A stretch of DNA of 64,000 nucleotides from Opitutus terrae PB90-1 (GTDB lineage Bacteria; Verrucomicrobiota; Verrucomicrobiia; Opitutales; Opitutaceae). The position numbers were made by a program, and so were the translations under genes. Positions within the stretch are counted from its first letter, which is position 1. Every line of letters starts with the position of its first letter. The stretch is taken from contig NC_010571.1 of NCBI RefSeq assembly GCF_000019965.1, forward strand, positions 2,985,001 to 3,049,000, read 5' to 3'. This document shows, piece after piece, positions 9,201 to 17,980 of this stretch. The notes beneath the pieces were generated by a model. The model had not been told where the DNA came from and searched no databases. It saw only the letters and a program-made list of their open reading frames with translations.

Positions 9201-9881
9201 CTCATCGCCAATCCGATCAAGGGTCTCAGCGTGTCGGTCAACGCGGCCAAGACCTCCGCCTCACGCATGAATCTGGCCCAGAGCTATGTGGACTGGATCA
9301 ACCAGCGCTGGGAAGAGTTCCAGGGGCCGGCGGGCGACATGCGCCTGTGGGGTCCTGCGGATGACTCGCAGTCGCCGAACGGCCGGCAGTTCGGCCACGG
9401 CGGCGAAACCGCGCGCGGCAAATACTCCCGCGAGACGATGGCCGGCTACAACCTGTTCCTCGCGTTGGAAGGCGCGGACGTGCCCGAGCTTCGCCCGTGG
9501 CGCTTCAACGTCGTCGCCAACTACGATTTCCAGGGCGGTATCAGCTGGCTCAAGGGGGTGAACGTCGGCGGCAGCTACCGCTGGCAGCAGCGCAATACGA
9601 CCGGGTTCCCAGTGGTCGGCGCCGGCACGGCGACCGATCCGTATCGCTACGACGTGAGCAACCCGTACAAAGGCTCCGACGAGGGCATCTTCGACGGGTG
9701 GGTCGGCTACCGGCGCCACCTGGGCTGGAAGAACGTCGCGTGGCGCGTGCAACTCAACGTGCGTAATCTGCTCGCGAATGATCACCTCAGCCGGGTGACG
9801 GTCCAGCCGAACGGCGAACCGGGTGCTTACCGGATCCCGGAGCCGCGAACGATCACGTTGACGAATACGTTCGAGTTCTAG
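6273..9881 (+). CDS. TonB-dependent outer-membrane receptor
   Basis: This 1202-residue receptor starts with a signal peptide (basic start, hydrophobic core, cleavage near LLAQTA). A TonB-box-like DETIVLSPFVVEA follows, then a plug domain (about 60-260, with RVRGLAAADNTRDFFLTDIP and VDLQRGPNAILFG), then a long beta-barrel ending in the aromatic NTFEF that marks outer-membrane proteins. It should import a ligand across the outer membrane using TonB/ExbBD energy. Given the four upstream genes, a mannan or mannoside ligand is likely but not shown. ATG codons at 6273 and 6279 are both possible starts. The barrel is longer than that of classical siderophore receptors (about 700-800 residues) but normal for Opitutaceae carbohydrate receptors. 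A strong terminator follows. Confidence 0.92.
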   Translation: MPMKRHNARRRACLATSALCLIVAPRLLAQTAAPAPETADETIVLSPFVVEAAEDSGYSAKATLAGTRIRTELKDVGSSISVVTQKFLEDTNSTNMEDLLVYTTGTEVAGQGGNFLGQGDGMVLVSQNVNRPVANTRVRGLAAADNTRDFFLTDIPWDSYNVGRVDLQRGPNAILFGIGSPAGIVNSSLNPAAFKNAYKIENQIGSFGTIRTTADLNHVLIKNQLAIRIALLDDETKFRQDPAYKDDRRVYGAIRFDPAALNRGSAKTSFTANFEKGKQTRLDPINTPPIDAITPWFFAYTPAQRAVGFSAADPANYSPSTDLNDPLVQQYGAYLGNYNGSRPVGLSQSDPWLGAPGGRVFDGVVTAYEGGQPGFVFPTKIQNWPTNASIPGTVLGNNGIVGITQYAAGVGGFSGNAGLVGSSIGAYKAKSLTDRSIFDYYNHLLGGPNAQQFNDFKAFNVTGRQTFFDDKLGFELAFDKQDAKFGNWSLIDNAATAVSIDIMRTLIDGTKNPNFLRPVVYAAGGGSGGSWDRSEREVVRATAFGELDFATISGRDSVLAKIFGRNTFTGLFARQKTYDFRANYNRFYIADSFVPAAGNGAVGQASRDNIFAVYLGSPIPANAASASGVGLQGIKTFIDAPSQQTIRYYNNQTNAWQTLPLDTVNNDLAADEQKTYRTSRKTKDIVTSKAVVWQGYWLEGALVPMFGWREDEDVFRDAGNPPAVPANPQGQGGLVNPFSPNWTLPEASSAENTVRSKTYSLVTHLPAKWRERMPGRMDVSLIYNKSENFNPDSSRRDIMGASVPNPAGKTEEYGVAITALDDRLVFKWAHYETSVTNATLDSAGISAQYLIGAVEAWGQKSAVQFRDSLAPGGPRVGNASTLYGLSSDGHQVTWQPDGVLASQNPDGSYQYTQAQLDATYAREKASVDAWFATQVPAAFQDAWALTDYATGGGSTNYGASGLVVTGDTISKGDEFELIANPIKGLSVSVNAAKTSASRMNLAQSYVDWINQRWEEFQGPAGDMRLWGPADDSQSPNGRQFGHGGETARGKYSRETMAGYNLFLALEGADVPELRPWRFNVVANYDFQGGISWLKGVNVGGSYRWQQRNTTGFPVVGAGTATDPYRYDVSNPYKGSDEGIFDGWVGYRRHLGWKNVAWRVQLNVRNLLANDHLSRVTVQPNGEPGAYRIPEPRTITLTNTFEF

Positions 9882-9920
9882 GACCCAAGATCAGCGAGCG
9901 AATCGCTGAATTGAATCACG

Positions 9921-9952
9921 AAGCCCGGTGGCTCGCGCCACCGGGCTTTTTT
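9921..9952 (+). terminator. Intrinsic terminator after the TonB receptor gene
   Basis: AAGCCCGGTGGC, the loop TCGC and GCCACCGGGCTT form a 12-bp stem directly followed by TTTT, 40 bp after the receptor stop codon. Confidence 0.9.
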
Positions 9953-10052
9953 GTGATCCTTCCCGGCGACATTCGTGTGTCCACTGGTCCTTCTTGGCCG
10001 GAACGATGCAGCCGAACTCTGCTTTCGCGGCGAATCAGCCGACCAACGAGTG

Positions 10053-10077
10053 GAGCCCGATGTCCTCATCGGGCTTC
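10053..10077. repeat. Short palindrome, AGCCCGATG family
   Basis: AGCCCGATG, TCCT loop, CATCGGGCT: a perfect 9-bp stem. The same stem with another loop is found at 26847-26870. It lies in the gap 9953-10223, which has no gene. Confidence 0.7.
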
Positions 10078-10166
10078 AAGCGCTTTCCTTCCAAACCAGC
10101 CTGACGAGGATGTCGGGTTCCCCCCCCGACTGCATGGGTCCGGCTAGCGAGATCGGTGTATCCGCG

Positions 10167-10215
10167 TGTAGCCGGGGTCGGTGACCCCGGGCCGGGCTCA
10201 ACGAGCCCGGCTACA
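10167..10215. repeat. Palindromic repeat, TGTAGCCGGG family
   Basis: The 49-bp element is bounded by TGTAGCCGGG and CCCGGCTACA, with two inner hairpins (GGGGTCGGTGACCCC and GGGCTCAACGAGCCC). The same element with a longer centre sits inside folP at 55329-55407. Confidence 0.85.
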
Positions 10216-10223
10216 TTGGAGTC

Positions 10224-12668
10224 TCACCCCTTGGTTGCCAGCCGCTGCCGCAGCTCTGGTGGCAACAACGCGTGCGCCAGCTCCCGCAACTGTGGATCGC
10301 CGATCTCCACCTTGAAAAACTTGCACAGCGCGAGCAGCCGGAACAGCGCGCCGGTGCTGAGCGTGCGGAGCTCGGTCGCGTTTGCCTCGGCGAGGCAGCG
10401 GTCCAGTTGTGCTCGGGCGGGATCGAAGTGTTTCGCCTGCGCCAACACGATAGCGAGGTTGACGCGCCGCTCCCACGGAAGCCGGCGATCGCCGCCGCGC
10501 TCCAGCGCACGCGCGATCGCCTCGAGCGTGCGCTCGAAACCCGCCGTGTCGTTGCGCACGCGCTCCACCTGCGCGCGCGCCACCAGCGCCCCGAGGTTGG
10601 CGGGGTACCGTAGCAGTTTTTCCCGCACGCCGGCGGCAAGTTCGAGCTGCTCCGTTTCGACGAAATATTCCGCCAGCCGGCTGCTGGCGAGGGGCTCCTG
10701 CTGCTGCTGCACTTCGAAAACGCGCACCGCTTCACTTTCATAACCGGCGATGGGCGGTAGCGAATAAGGTACCGGCCGCAGCCACGGCGGCAGCGCCCAG
10801 CGGCGGAGCGACGCCACCAGCGATTTCTCGTGCAGCGGCGATCCCGGCGCCGCGTTCAGTCCGAGCGTGACGTAGCTGTCGAGGGAGGCATCCCACGTGG
10901 GCGCGACGAGATAGCGCACGGCCCGTCGCTCGAGGAGCAGCAGCGCTTCGTCCATCGAGGTCGCGCTCGCGATGCGCGCTGCGGCGAGAAAACCCTCGCG
11001 GTTTTCCCAACGCAGTGTGCCGATGCCGCGCAACCCGCCGTGAAAGATCAACGCGGTCGTTAGTTCCGGTGACGCGAGCGCGATCGCGCCACTACGGTCT
11101 GACCGCAGCGCCAACCAGTGCGCCAGATCGCGATGAATCACTGCGCGCACCTCGGTGGACGTGAGCTCGGCCGCTCCGCGCGCTTGTCGGTCGGGGAGCG
11201 AGTGCAGCAGACCCGGCCATAGCACGACGGCGAGCACGCCGCCGCCCAGCAGCCGGGCCGCGACGCTCCGGACCGCCACGCTGCCGGCCAGCACGGCCAG
11301 CAGCAGAATCAGAAAGCTGTCCAGCGTCATCCACGCCCGCAGCTGGATCGAGCTGACGGCGAGCGTGACGAGTGCGCCACCGACGAGAACCGCGACGCCA
11401 CGAGTCCATCCGTCGGCACGCAATCGGCGCCATGTCACTGCGAGTCCGGCCAGGATCGCGGCCGCCGGCAGCAACGTCGCCAGTGCGGCGCGGCTCAGCC
11501 CGTCCCGACGCAACCAGTCCGCCAGGCCCGGCGCCGCGATTCCGTCGCCGAGCCCGGTCAGCTGCGACGCAAGCGGGTCGGTGTTCCAGAACCCGCTTTC
11601 ACGGCTGGCGAATACCGCGCAGGCCACGACAAAGGTGATCGCGCCCGTTGCGGCCACGGTCTTGCGTGCCATGCTCCAAGTTTTGATTACTCCGAGTCGG
11701 CTGACGCCTGCCAGGGTTGCGAGCAGCTCTCCGGCGCCGAGCCAGGCCAGCCCGTAAAGCGGATGAATGACTTCCAATCGCGCCGGATCCATCTCCGACG
11801 GGAAATATTCGACGAGAAAAGCCGCCAGGATCATCGCCGCGCCGCCGGCGGACCAGGCGCGCCAGGGCGGCGGCGGCGCGGAACTGCGACGCTCGAGCAG
11901 CGCGGCGATCACTCCGCCCGCGGCCACTCCGCCCACGAACGCTACCCCGATCAAGGGTCGGATCCACACGCTGCACGCGCCCGCCACACCGGCGGCGAAC
12001 CACCAGCGGCTGGCGTGGTCCGACGAGACTCCCGGTCGCACCGCGGGCAAAAGAAGCAACAGGCTCCAGAGGCCGCACGCTTCGGCCAGACCCACCGAAT
12101 TTGGCGCGCCCGCCAAAAATCCCGTGGCGAAAGGAAACATCGCCGCGATCCCTGCGGCCGTTGCGGCGCCGGCGAAGCCACCCAGCTGTCGTCCGACAAA
12201 CAGGCTCACCGTGATCAGCAGCAGCAGTTGCAGGAGTGGATCCGCGACCAGCGCGGCCCGTTCGACCGAAACCCCGAGCGGCTTGCCGGAAAACCAGTGA
12301 TCCATCGTCGCGATCAGGGCGAGCCACCACCGATAGGGTGACGCCGCGTGCACTTCGCAGCCGAAAGGCGCGTTGTCGGTGTCCACGCGATGCAGCCGCC
12401 AGGAATGGGACGCGAGCATCTGCTGGGTTTGCGCGATCCAGTCGTAGCTCGGTTGATTCGGCCCCGGAACGATGTGCCGGCGGGTGCCTCCGGCGTAGCC
12501 GGTCGGGGACGACGCGTCCTCCGCCGGGATGTCCACCGACCAGTCGGGCTGCGCGGAAACGTGCTGGACCCGCTCGATCCTCACCGCATTGAGCCAGAGC
12601 AGAAAACCCACCGCGCACACCGGCACGATCGTCCAGAGCAAGGAGATGGGGCGGAAGCGCAGACTCAT
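10224..12668 (-). CDS. Polytopic membrane protein, GT-C-glycosyltransferase-like, with C-terminal helical repeats
   Basis: This protein of about 814 residues starts at MSLRFRP (12668). It has one N-terminal transmembrane helix, an extracytoplasmic loop of about 100 residues, and roughly ten more hydrophobic helices up to about residue 480. The loop's end, CEVHAASPYRWWLALI, resembles the first loop of GT-C glycosyltransferases such as oligosaccharyltransferase subunits, where a short acidic motif binds metal. The last 160 residues look like TPR-type helical repeats (AEYFVETEQLELAAGVREK, and others). GT-C enzymes use polyprenol-linked sugars outside the membrane. I cannot prove that activity here; it may be a divergent family with unknown function. 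It is divergently oriented to the first FG-GAP gene. Confidence 0.55.
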   Translation of the reverse strand: MSLRFRPISLLWTIVPVCAVGFLLWLNAVRIERVQHVSAQPDWSVDIPAEDASSPTGYAGGTRRHIVPGPNQPSYDWIAQTQQMLASHSWRLHRVDTDNAPFGCEVHAASPYRWWLALIATMDHWFSGKPLGVSVERAALVADPLLQLLLLITVSLFVGRQLGGFAGAATAAGIAAMFPFATGFLAGAPNSVGLAEACGLWSLLLLLPAVRPGVSSDHASRWWFAAGVAGACSVWIRPLIGVAFVGGVAAGGVIAALLERRSSAPPPPWRAWSAGGAAMILAAFLVEYFPSEMDPARLEVIHPLYGLAWLGAGELLATLAGVSRLGVIKTWSMARKTVAATGAITFVVACAVFASRESGFWNTDPLASQLTGLGDGIAAPGLADWLRRDGLSRAALATLLPAAAILAGLAVTWRRLRADGWTRGVAVLVGGALVTLAVSSIQLRAWMTLDSFLILLLAVLAGSVAVRSVAARLLGGGVLAVVLWPGLLHSLPDRQARGAAELTSTEVRAVIHRDLAHWLALRSDRSGAIALASPELTTALIFHGGLRGIGTLRWENREGFLAAARIASATSMDEALLLLERRAVRYLVAPTWDASLDSYVTLGLNAAPGSPLHEKSLVASLRRWALPPWLRPVPYSLPPIAGYESEAVRVFEVQQQQEPLASSRLAEYFVETEQLELAAGVREKLLRYPANLGALVARAQVERVRNDTAGFERTLEAIARALERGGDRRLPWERRVNLAIVLAQAKHFDPARAQLDRCLAEANATELRTLSTGALFRLLALCKFFKVEIGDPQLRELAHALLPPELRQRLATKG

Positions 12669-12769
12669 TCGAGCGGGTGGGAGCGTCTTCGGAGCAACGA
12701 TCATCCGGCCGCGCGAAACGGTGGCAAGCCTCGAGGCGGTCCGGACGCGTGGCGGGACGCTCTGGAAAC

Positions 12770-12861
12770 GTGGCACGGGCGTCCTGCCCGTGGACGGCGC
12801 TCCGCGCCGCCAACATGGGCGAGAGGGCTATGCCACTTCACGGGCAAGATGCCCGTGCCAC
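12770..12861. repeat. Palindromic repeat, GTGGCACGGGC family, in a divergent promoter gap
   Basis: The 92-bp element is bounded by perfect 11-bp inverted repeats, GTGGCACGGGC and GCCCGTGCCAC. It contains GGCGCTCCGCGCC in its centre. It fills much of the 260-bp gap between the divergent genes starting at 12668 and 12929. Close relatives are at 21393-21482 and 44336-44402. Confidence 0.88.
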
Positions 12862-12928
12862 TCCGGAACGCCATTCCGTCGCGCCCTGCTCCTTGACTCG
12901 TCCGCGGGCTCGTTTCCTCTAGAGCCTG

Positions 12929-15900
12929 ATGTTGCCGGCCGAGAACCCTTTGATACGACACGCGGGTCCGTGGGCCGCGGCGATGCTTGCGTTCATGCTG
13001 ACGGGCAACGTCGGGTGGGCCGCGGACGGTTCCGCCGCCGGTCAGGGCTGGGAGGCAAAACCTCTGGCGCCGCGTTCCGGTCCGCGCGGAGCGACGATGT
13101 TCGTCATGCTGCCGCCAGCGGAGACCGGCCTCGTCGCGGAGAATCACTACGACGATCCGCGGATGTGGGGCGAGCGGTATCACGAGTTTGGCGTCGGCGC
13201 GATCGGCACTGGCGTGGCGATCGGCGACTACGACGGGGACGGTCGCCCCGACGTGTTCGTGGTGGCGAAGACCGACAGCTGCCGGCTGTTTCGCAATCTC
13301 GGCGCCTGGAAGTTTGAAGACGTCACCGACCGCGCCGGGGTGGCCGATCGGGGCGATGCGGCGCGGGTGTGGAAGCAGGGCGCGGCCTTTGCCGACGTGA
13401 ACAACGACGGCCGGCTCGACCTGTATGTCTGCCGGTTCGCCGAGCCGAACCTCCTCTACATCAACCAGGGCGACGGCACGTTTCGCGAGGAGGCGGCGGC
13501 GCGCGGACTGGCGGTGGTCGACGCGTCGAGCGCGGCGGCGTTCTGCGACTACGACCGCGACGGCTGGCTCGATGTGTTTGTGCAGACGAACCTGCTCGAC
13601 TCCGCCGCGCATCCGAACGGCCAGCGCGACTACTTGTTTCACAACAACGGTGACGGGACATTTCGCAATGTGACGGAGCACGCGGGGATCAGCGGCGAGA
13701 CGCAGGGGCATTCGGCGACCTGGTGGGACTACGATCAGGACGGCTGGCCGGATCTCTACGTGGCGAATGATTTCTCGATTCCGGACTCACTCTACCGGAA
13801 CCGTCGCGACGGTACTTTCGTGAACGTGCTCGACGAAGTCGTGCCGCACACGCCGTTTTCTTCGATGGGCGGGGATCTCGGCGACGTGAACAACGACGGG
13901 CTGATCGATTTGCTGGTCGCTGACATGGCGGCGACGACGCACCAAAAGGACCAGCGCGGCATGGCGCCGTCGCGGGTTCACGCCCGCGAGGTCACGAGTG
14001 ATTCGACCGTCGCGCCGCAATACGAACGCAGCGCGCTGTATCTCAACACCGGCACGGGCCGCTGTCTCGAAGCGGCGTTTCTCGCGGGCGTCGCGGCGAC
14101 GGATTGGACGTGGTCGCCGCGGTTCGAGGACCTGGACAACGATGGCCGGCTCGACCTGCACGTCACCAACGGCATGAACCGCGAGCAGAACAACGAGGAT
14201 CTCTTGCGGCGTTTGATGGCGGCGGAAACACCGGCCGAGCGGATCCGGATCATGCGTGCGAGCCCGATGCTGGTGGAATCGAACCTCGCGTTCCGCAATC
14301 GGGGCGAGCTGCGGTTCGACAACGTCAGCGCTGAGTGGGGACTGGATCACAAGGGCGTGAGTTTTGGATCCGCGTTCGGCGATCTCGATGGCGACGGCGA
14401 TCTCGATCTGGTCTACGCGAACTACCAGGCCGGCGTGAGCGTGCTGCGCAACGACAGCGATCGCGGCAACCGGTTGATCGTCGAGCTGCGGGGCACGCGC
14501 TCGAACCGCTTCGGCATCGGCAGCCTGGTCCGGGTGGAGACTGCCTCCGGCGTGCAGGTGCGCTCGCTGGTGCTGTTGCGCGGCTACGACTCGACCAGCG
14601 AGCCGGTGGCGCACTTCGGGCTCGGCGACGACGACGTGGTGCGAACGCTCACGGTCGATTGGCCGAGTGGTGAACGGCAGACGTTCACGAATGTGCCGGT
14701 GAACCGGCGGATCACGCTCACCGAACCGGAAGGCTCTTCGGATATGACGCAGCTCGCATCGGCGAAGCGGGTGGTCGCAGCCCCACAGTTCTCCGACGTG
14801 AGCGACCAGGCCGGATTCACGTTCACCTCACGCCCGGGCGAGATCGACGGCACCGATCAGCAGCCGCTGCTTACGCTGCGGCAGAATGGTCGAGGTCCTG
14901 CGCTCGCCTTGGGCGATCTCAACGGTGACGGCATCGACGACGCGGTGATCGGCGGCACGGCGCGCGATCCGGCGCGGATTGTCCCAGGCACGCGTTCCGG
15001 CCGATTCGCGGCGGACCCGGCGGAGCTGCCCACCGCCGCGTCGCTCGATCACGGGCCGGTGCTCATCTTCGATGCCGACGGGGACGGCGCGAACGACTTG
15101 CTCCTCACGGCCGCCGGCGTGGCGCAGCCGGAAGGTGCGCCCGAATACCAGCCGATCCTCCTGCTCAACGGTGGTGGCGGCGCGATGCGGGCGGCGTCGG
15201 CGGATGCGCTGCCGTCGCTCCCGCTCTGCGTCGGCGCTGCCGCCGCCGCCGATTTCGATCGTGACGGCCGGCTGGACGTGTTTCTCGGCGGGCGCGTCGT
15301 GCCGGGCCTTTATCCGCTGCCGGCGCGCACCGCGCTACTCGCCCATCGCGGTCCCGCGCCCGCGGGATTCGTGGATGTGACCGACACCGTCGCACCCGGC
15401 CTGCGCGAGATCGGGCTCGTGACCTCGTGCCTGTGGACCGACGTCGACAACGACGGCTGGCTCGATCTCTTGGTCGCGCTGGAGTGGGGCGGCATCCATT
15501 ATTGGCGCAACGTCGACGGCCGCCGCTTCGAGGACCAGTCGGCAGCTGCGGGTTTCGCCGCCGCCGGCAGCGGCTGGTGGAGTTCGCTCGCGGCGGCCGA
15601 TTTCAACGGCGACGGTCGGATGGATTACGTCGCGGGAAATCTCGGACTCAACACGCCGTATCGCGCGAGCGCCGATGCGCCGGCGGCCCTTTTCCTCGGC
15701 GACTTCGCGGGCGACGGCGAGTCGCGGATCATCGAGGGCGAATATGAAGGCGGCCAGCTGTTCCCGCGACGCACGCGGCGCGAACTGGCCGCGATCATGC
15801 CGGAGATTCTGAAACGCTTCCCGCGAAACGATCTCTACGCGCGGGCAACGCTGGTGGAGATCGTGGGCGAAGAGCGGCTCGCGGCGGCGCGGCGTTTCGA

Positions 15901-16561
15901 GGCGACCGAGTTTCGCAGCGGCGTGCTTCTGAGTCGGCCGGATGGCACCTACGAATTCTCGCCGTTGCCGCGGCTCGCGCAGATCGCGCCACTGCAGGGC
16001 GTCATTGCGGGCGACTTCGACGGCGATGGCTTTGCGGATATCTATGCGGTCCAGAATTCCCACGCGCCGGTGCCATTCGTCGGCCGGTTCGACGGTGGAC
16101 TGAGTCAGCTCTTGCGCGGCGATGGGCGAGGTCATTTTACCGCGGTTCCGATTCGGGAGAGCGGGCTCGTGGTGCGGGGCGATGCCAAGGCGCTCGCGCT
16201 CACCGATCTCGATGCGGATGGCTGGCCGGATTATCTCATCACCCGCAACGGCGCCGGCACGATCGCGTTTCGGAATGCCGGCGTGGCGGGCCGGCGCTCG
16301 CTCTGCGTGAAGCTGCGCGGGCCGCGGGGCAACCCGACTCCCATCGGTGCACGCGTGACGCTCGAGCTGGCGGATGGCACGCAGCAGACGGCGGAGGTGA
16401 CGGCGGGCGGTGGTTACGCGAGCCAGTCGAGCGCCGGGTGTTTCTTTGGCTATTCCGCGGCGAACCCATCGTCTGTGCTGCGGGTGCGCTGGCCGTCGGG
16501 GCGGGTATCGGAGCATCGCGACCTCGGCTCCGGTCCGGTGGTGACGGTTGCGGCTCCATAA
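12929..16561 (+). CDS. FG-GAP/VCBS repeat protein with two ASPIC/UnbV domains (CRTAC1-like)
   Basis: This exported protein of 1210 residues has a signal peptide near residues 10-33 (hydrophobic stretch ending in VGWAADG). Two rows of FG-GAP/VCBS repeats follow, seen as many DxDxDGxxD calcium-binding loops (DYDGDGRPD, DVNNDGRLD, DLDGDGDLD), as in seven-bladed integrin-like propellers. An ASPIC/UnbV domain lies at about 512-602 (GLGDDDVVRTLTVDWPSGE) and a second one at the C terminus (about 1121-1204, VRWPSGRVSE). Function is unknown; such proteins bind calcium and probably ligands at the cell surface. The gene at 23364-26708 is a paralogue with the same N-terminal plan but no second ASPIC domain. 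It is followed by two genes on the same strand. Confidence 0.85.
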   Translation: MLPAENPLIRHAGPWAAAMLAFMLTGNVGWAADGSAAGQGWEAKPLAPRSGPRGATMFVMLPPAETGLVAENHYDDPRMWGERYHEFGVGAIGTGVAIGDYDGDGRPDVFVVAKTDSCRLFRNLGAWKFEDVTDRAGVADRGDAARVWKQGAAFADVNNDGRLDLYVCRFAEPNLLYINQGDGTFREEAAARGLAVVDASSAAAFCDYDRDGWLDVFVQTNLLDSAAHPNGQRDYLFHNNGDGTFRNVTEHAGISGETQGHSATWWDYDQDGWPDLYVANDFSIPDSLYRNRRDGTFVNVLDEVVPHTPFSSMGGDLGDVNNDGLIDLLVADMAATTHQKDQRGMAPSRVHAREVTSDSTVAPQYERSALYLNTGTGRCLEAAFLAGVAATDWTWSPRFEDLDNDGRLDLHVTNGMNREQNNEDLLRRLMAAETPAERIRIMRASPMLVESNLAFRNRGELRFDNVSAEWGLDHKGVSFGSAFGDLDGDGDLDLVYANYQAGVSVLRNDSDRGNRLIVELRGTRSNRFGIGSLVRVETASGVQVRSLVLLRGYDSTSEPVAHFGLGDDDVVRTLTVDWPSGERQTFTNVPVNRRITLTEPEGSSDMTQLASAKRVVAAPQFSDVSDQAGFTFTSRPGEIDGTDQQPLLTLRQNGRGPALALGDLNGDGIDDAVIGGTARDPARIVPGTRSGRFAADPAELPTAASLDHGPVLIFDADGDGANDLLLTAAGVAQPEGAPEYQPILLLNGGGGAMRAASADALPSLPLCVGAAAAADFDRDGRLDVFLGGRVVPGLYPLPARTALLAHRGPAPAGFVDVTDTVAPGLREIGLVTSCLWTDVDNDGWLDLLVALEWGGIHYWRNVDGRRFEDQSAAAGFAAAGSGWWSSLAAADFNGDGRMDYVAGNLGLNTPYRASADAPAALFLGDFAGDGESRIIEGEYEGGQLFPRRTRRELAAIMPEILKRFPRNDLYARATLVEIVGEERLAAARRFEATEFRSGVLLSRPDGTYEFSPLPRLAQIAPLQGVIAGDFDGDGFADIYAVQNSHAPVPFVGRFDGGLSQLLRGDGRGHFTAVPIRESGLVVRGDAKALALTDLDADGWPDYLITRNGAGTIAFRNAGVAGRRSLCVKLRGPRGNPTPIGARVTLELADGTQQTAEVTAGGGYASQSSAGCFFGYSAANPSSVLRVRWPSGRVSEHRDLGSGPVVTVAAP

Positions 16562-16666
16562 CGCCTCACGATGCCCGAATCTCTGCGCGAAACAGTAGAG
16601 TTCGCCGGCCGCGGGCGAATCACGGATTGCCATTTGCGAACCATCTGGCGAAAACGTTTTCCGCTC

Positions 16667-17980
16667 ATGAGTTCTTCCGCCCACCCCGGATCGCTCACCC
16701 GCCGACGGGTTTGTCGCGTGCTCATGTTGACCCTGCTTGCGACCGCGTTTTTCAGCGCGGGCTGCGACCGTCGGCCTGATGCACCCCGAACGCGGATCGC
16801 CCGCGCCGCCTATGTCGAGGACCTCGACCGCTACACGCCGGTGCCGATCGGGAATAGCTTCGACGGCAAGCCGTGGCTGTCCCACGTCGCGATCGTGGAC
16901 CTCGATCAGGATGGCCGGCAGGACGTGCTCGCCTGTGACGACAAGCTGCTGTCCGTCGTGTGGGTGCGGCAGACGGCGCCCGGAGTCTTCGAGGAGTCGA
17001 CCGTCGCGGCCGCGGTGCCGGGGGCGGTGCACGTCGAGGCGATCGACATGGATGGCGACAAGGATCTGGACCTGCTGATCGCGTGCATGGGCGAGGTGTT
17101 TCCCAACAACGACAAGATCGGCTCCGTGGTGCTGATGGAGAACGACGGCCACCAGCAGTTCACCAAGCACGTGCTGGTCGAGAATATCGCGCGCGTGACC
17201 GATGTGCGCGCCGGCGACTTCAACCGCGACGGCCGGCTGGATCTCGCTGTCGGGCAGTTCGGCTACGACCAGGGCGAGATCCGCTGGATGGAGAACATGG
17301 GCAACTGGCAATTCAAGAGCCGGATCCTGCTCAGCCTCTCCGGCACGATTCACGTCTGTGTCGATGACTTCAATGGCGACGGCACGCAGGATATCGCGGC
17401 GCTGGTCTCGCAGCAGTGGGAGGAAATCTACCTGTTCGAGAACGACGGCCGCGGAAATTTCACGAACAAGATCATCTTTGGTTCCACCAACGAGGATTAC
17501 GGCAGCAGCGGCATGAGCCTGTGCGACCTGAACCGCGACGGCCGACCGGATCTGCTCTACACCAACGGCGACGGATTCGCCTACGCCGACCCGGGCGAGC
17601 GGCCGTGGCATGGTGTGCAGTGGCTCGAGAATCGCGGCAGCGGTTTCTTCAAGTTTCACCGGATCGCCAACATGGCCGGCGCCTACAGCCCGGTCGGCGT
17701 CGATCTCGACCGCGATGGCGACATGGACATCGTGTGCACCAGCGGCTTCAACGATTGGACGAAACCGAAAGCCGTGTCGGTCGTGGCGTTCATCAACGAC
17801 GGTCGGATGAACTTCACGCCGCACGTGCTCGCGTACCAGCCGATCCAGCTGATCGCGTGCGATGCCAAGGATATGGACGGCTCAGGCGCGCCCTCGATCG
17901 TGACGGTCGGGTTTTACTCGTATCCTCCCTTCGACAACATGAGCCGGATCACGCTATGGCGGCCGAAGCAAAAACCGTGA
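16667..17980 (+). CDS. FG-GAP/VCBS repeat lipoprotein
   Basis: The protein of about 437 residues starts best at the ATG at 16667, giving a lipoprotein signal peptide with lipobox FSAGC and the lipidated cysteine at residue 33. The mature part is a single propeller of about seven VCBS/FG-GAP repeats with calcium loops such as DLDQDGRQD, DMDGDKDLD, DFNRDGRLD and DLNRDGRPD. No ASPIC domain is present. It should sit on the outer or inner membrane facing the periplasm or outside. An upstream ATG at 16571 would add 32 residues and spoil the signal peptide. The gene overlaps the following TPR gene by 25 bp, suggesting coupled translation. Confidence 0.82.
   Translation: MSSSAHPGSLTRRRVCRVLMLTLLATAFFSAGCDRRPDAPRTRIARAAYVEDLDRYTPVPIGNSFDGKPWLSHVAIVDLDQDGRQDVLACDDKLLSVVWVRQTAPGVFEESTVAAAVPGAVHVEAIDMDGDKDLDLLIACMGEVFPNNDKIGSVVLMENDGHQQFTKHVLVENIARVTDVRAGDFNRDGRLDLAVGQFGYDQGEIRWMENMGNWQFKSRILLSLSGTIHVCVDDFNGDGTQDIAALVSQQWEEIYLFENDGRGNFTNKIIFGSTNEDYGSSGMSLCDLNRDGRPDLLYTNGDGFAYADPGERPWHGVQWLENRGSGFFKFHRIANMAGAYSPVGVDLDRDGDMDIVCTSGFNDWTKPKAVSVVAFINDGRMNFTPHVLAYQPIQLIACDAKDMDGSGAPSIVTVGFYSYPPFDNMSRITLWRPKQKP

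Noticed and set aside
12669-12776. An N-terminal extension of the membrane protein at 10224 by 36 residues.
   Set aside because: It would be read from the divergent promoter gap, just beside the palindromic element, and places charged sequence before the natural start MSLRFRP and its first membrane helix.
15335-17824. An 829-codon minus-strand frame across two FG-GAP genes.
   Set aside because: Composition reads as the antisense of repeated Asp/Gly loops (VAVEIDADR-like strings). The plus-strand frames have signal peptides and domains.
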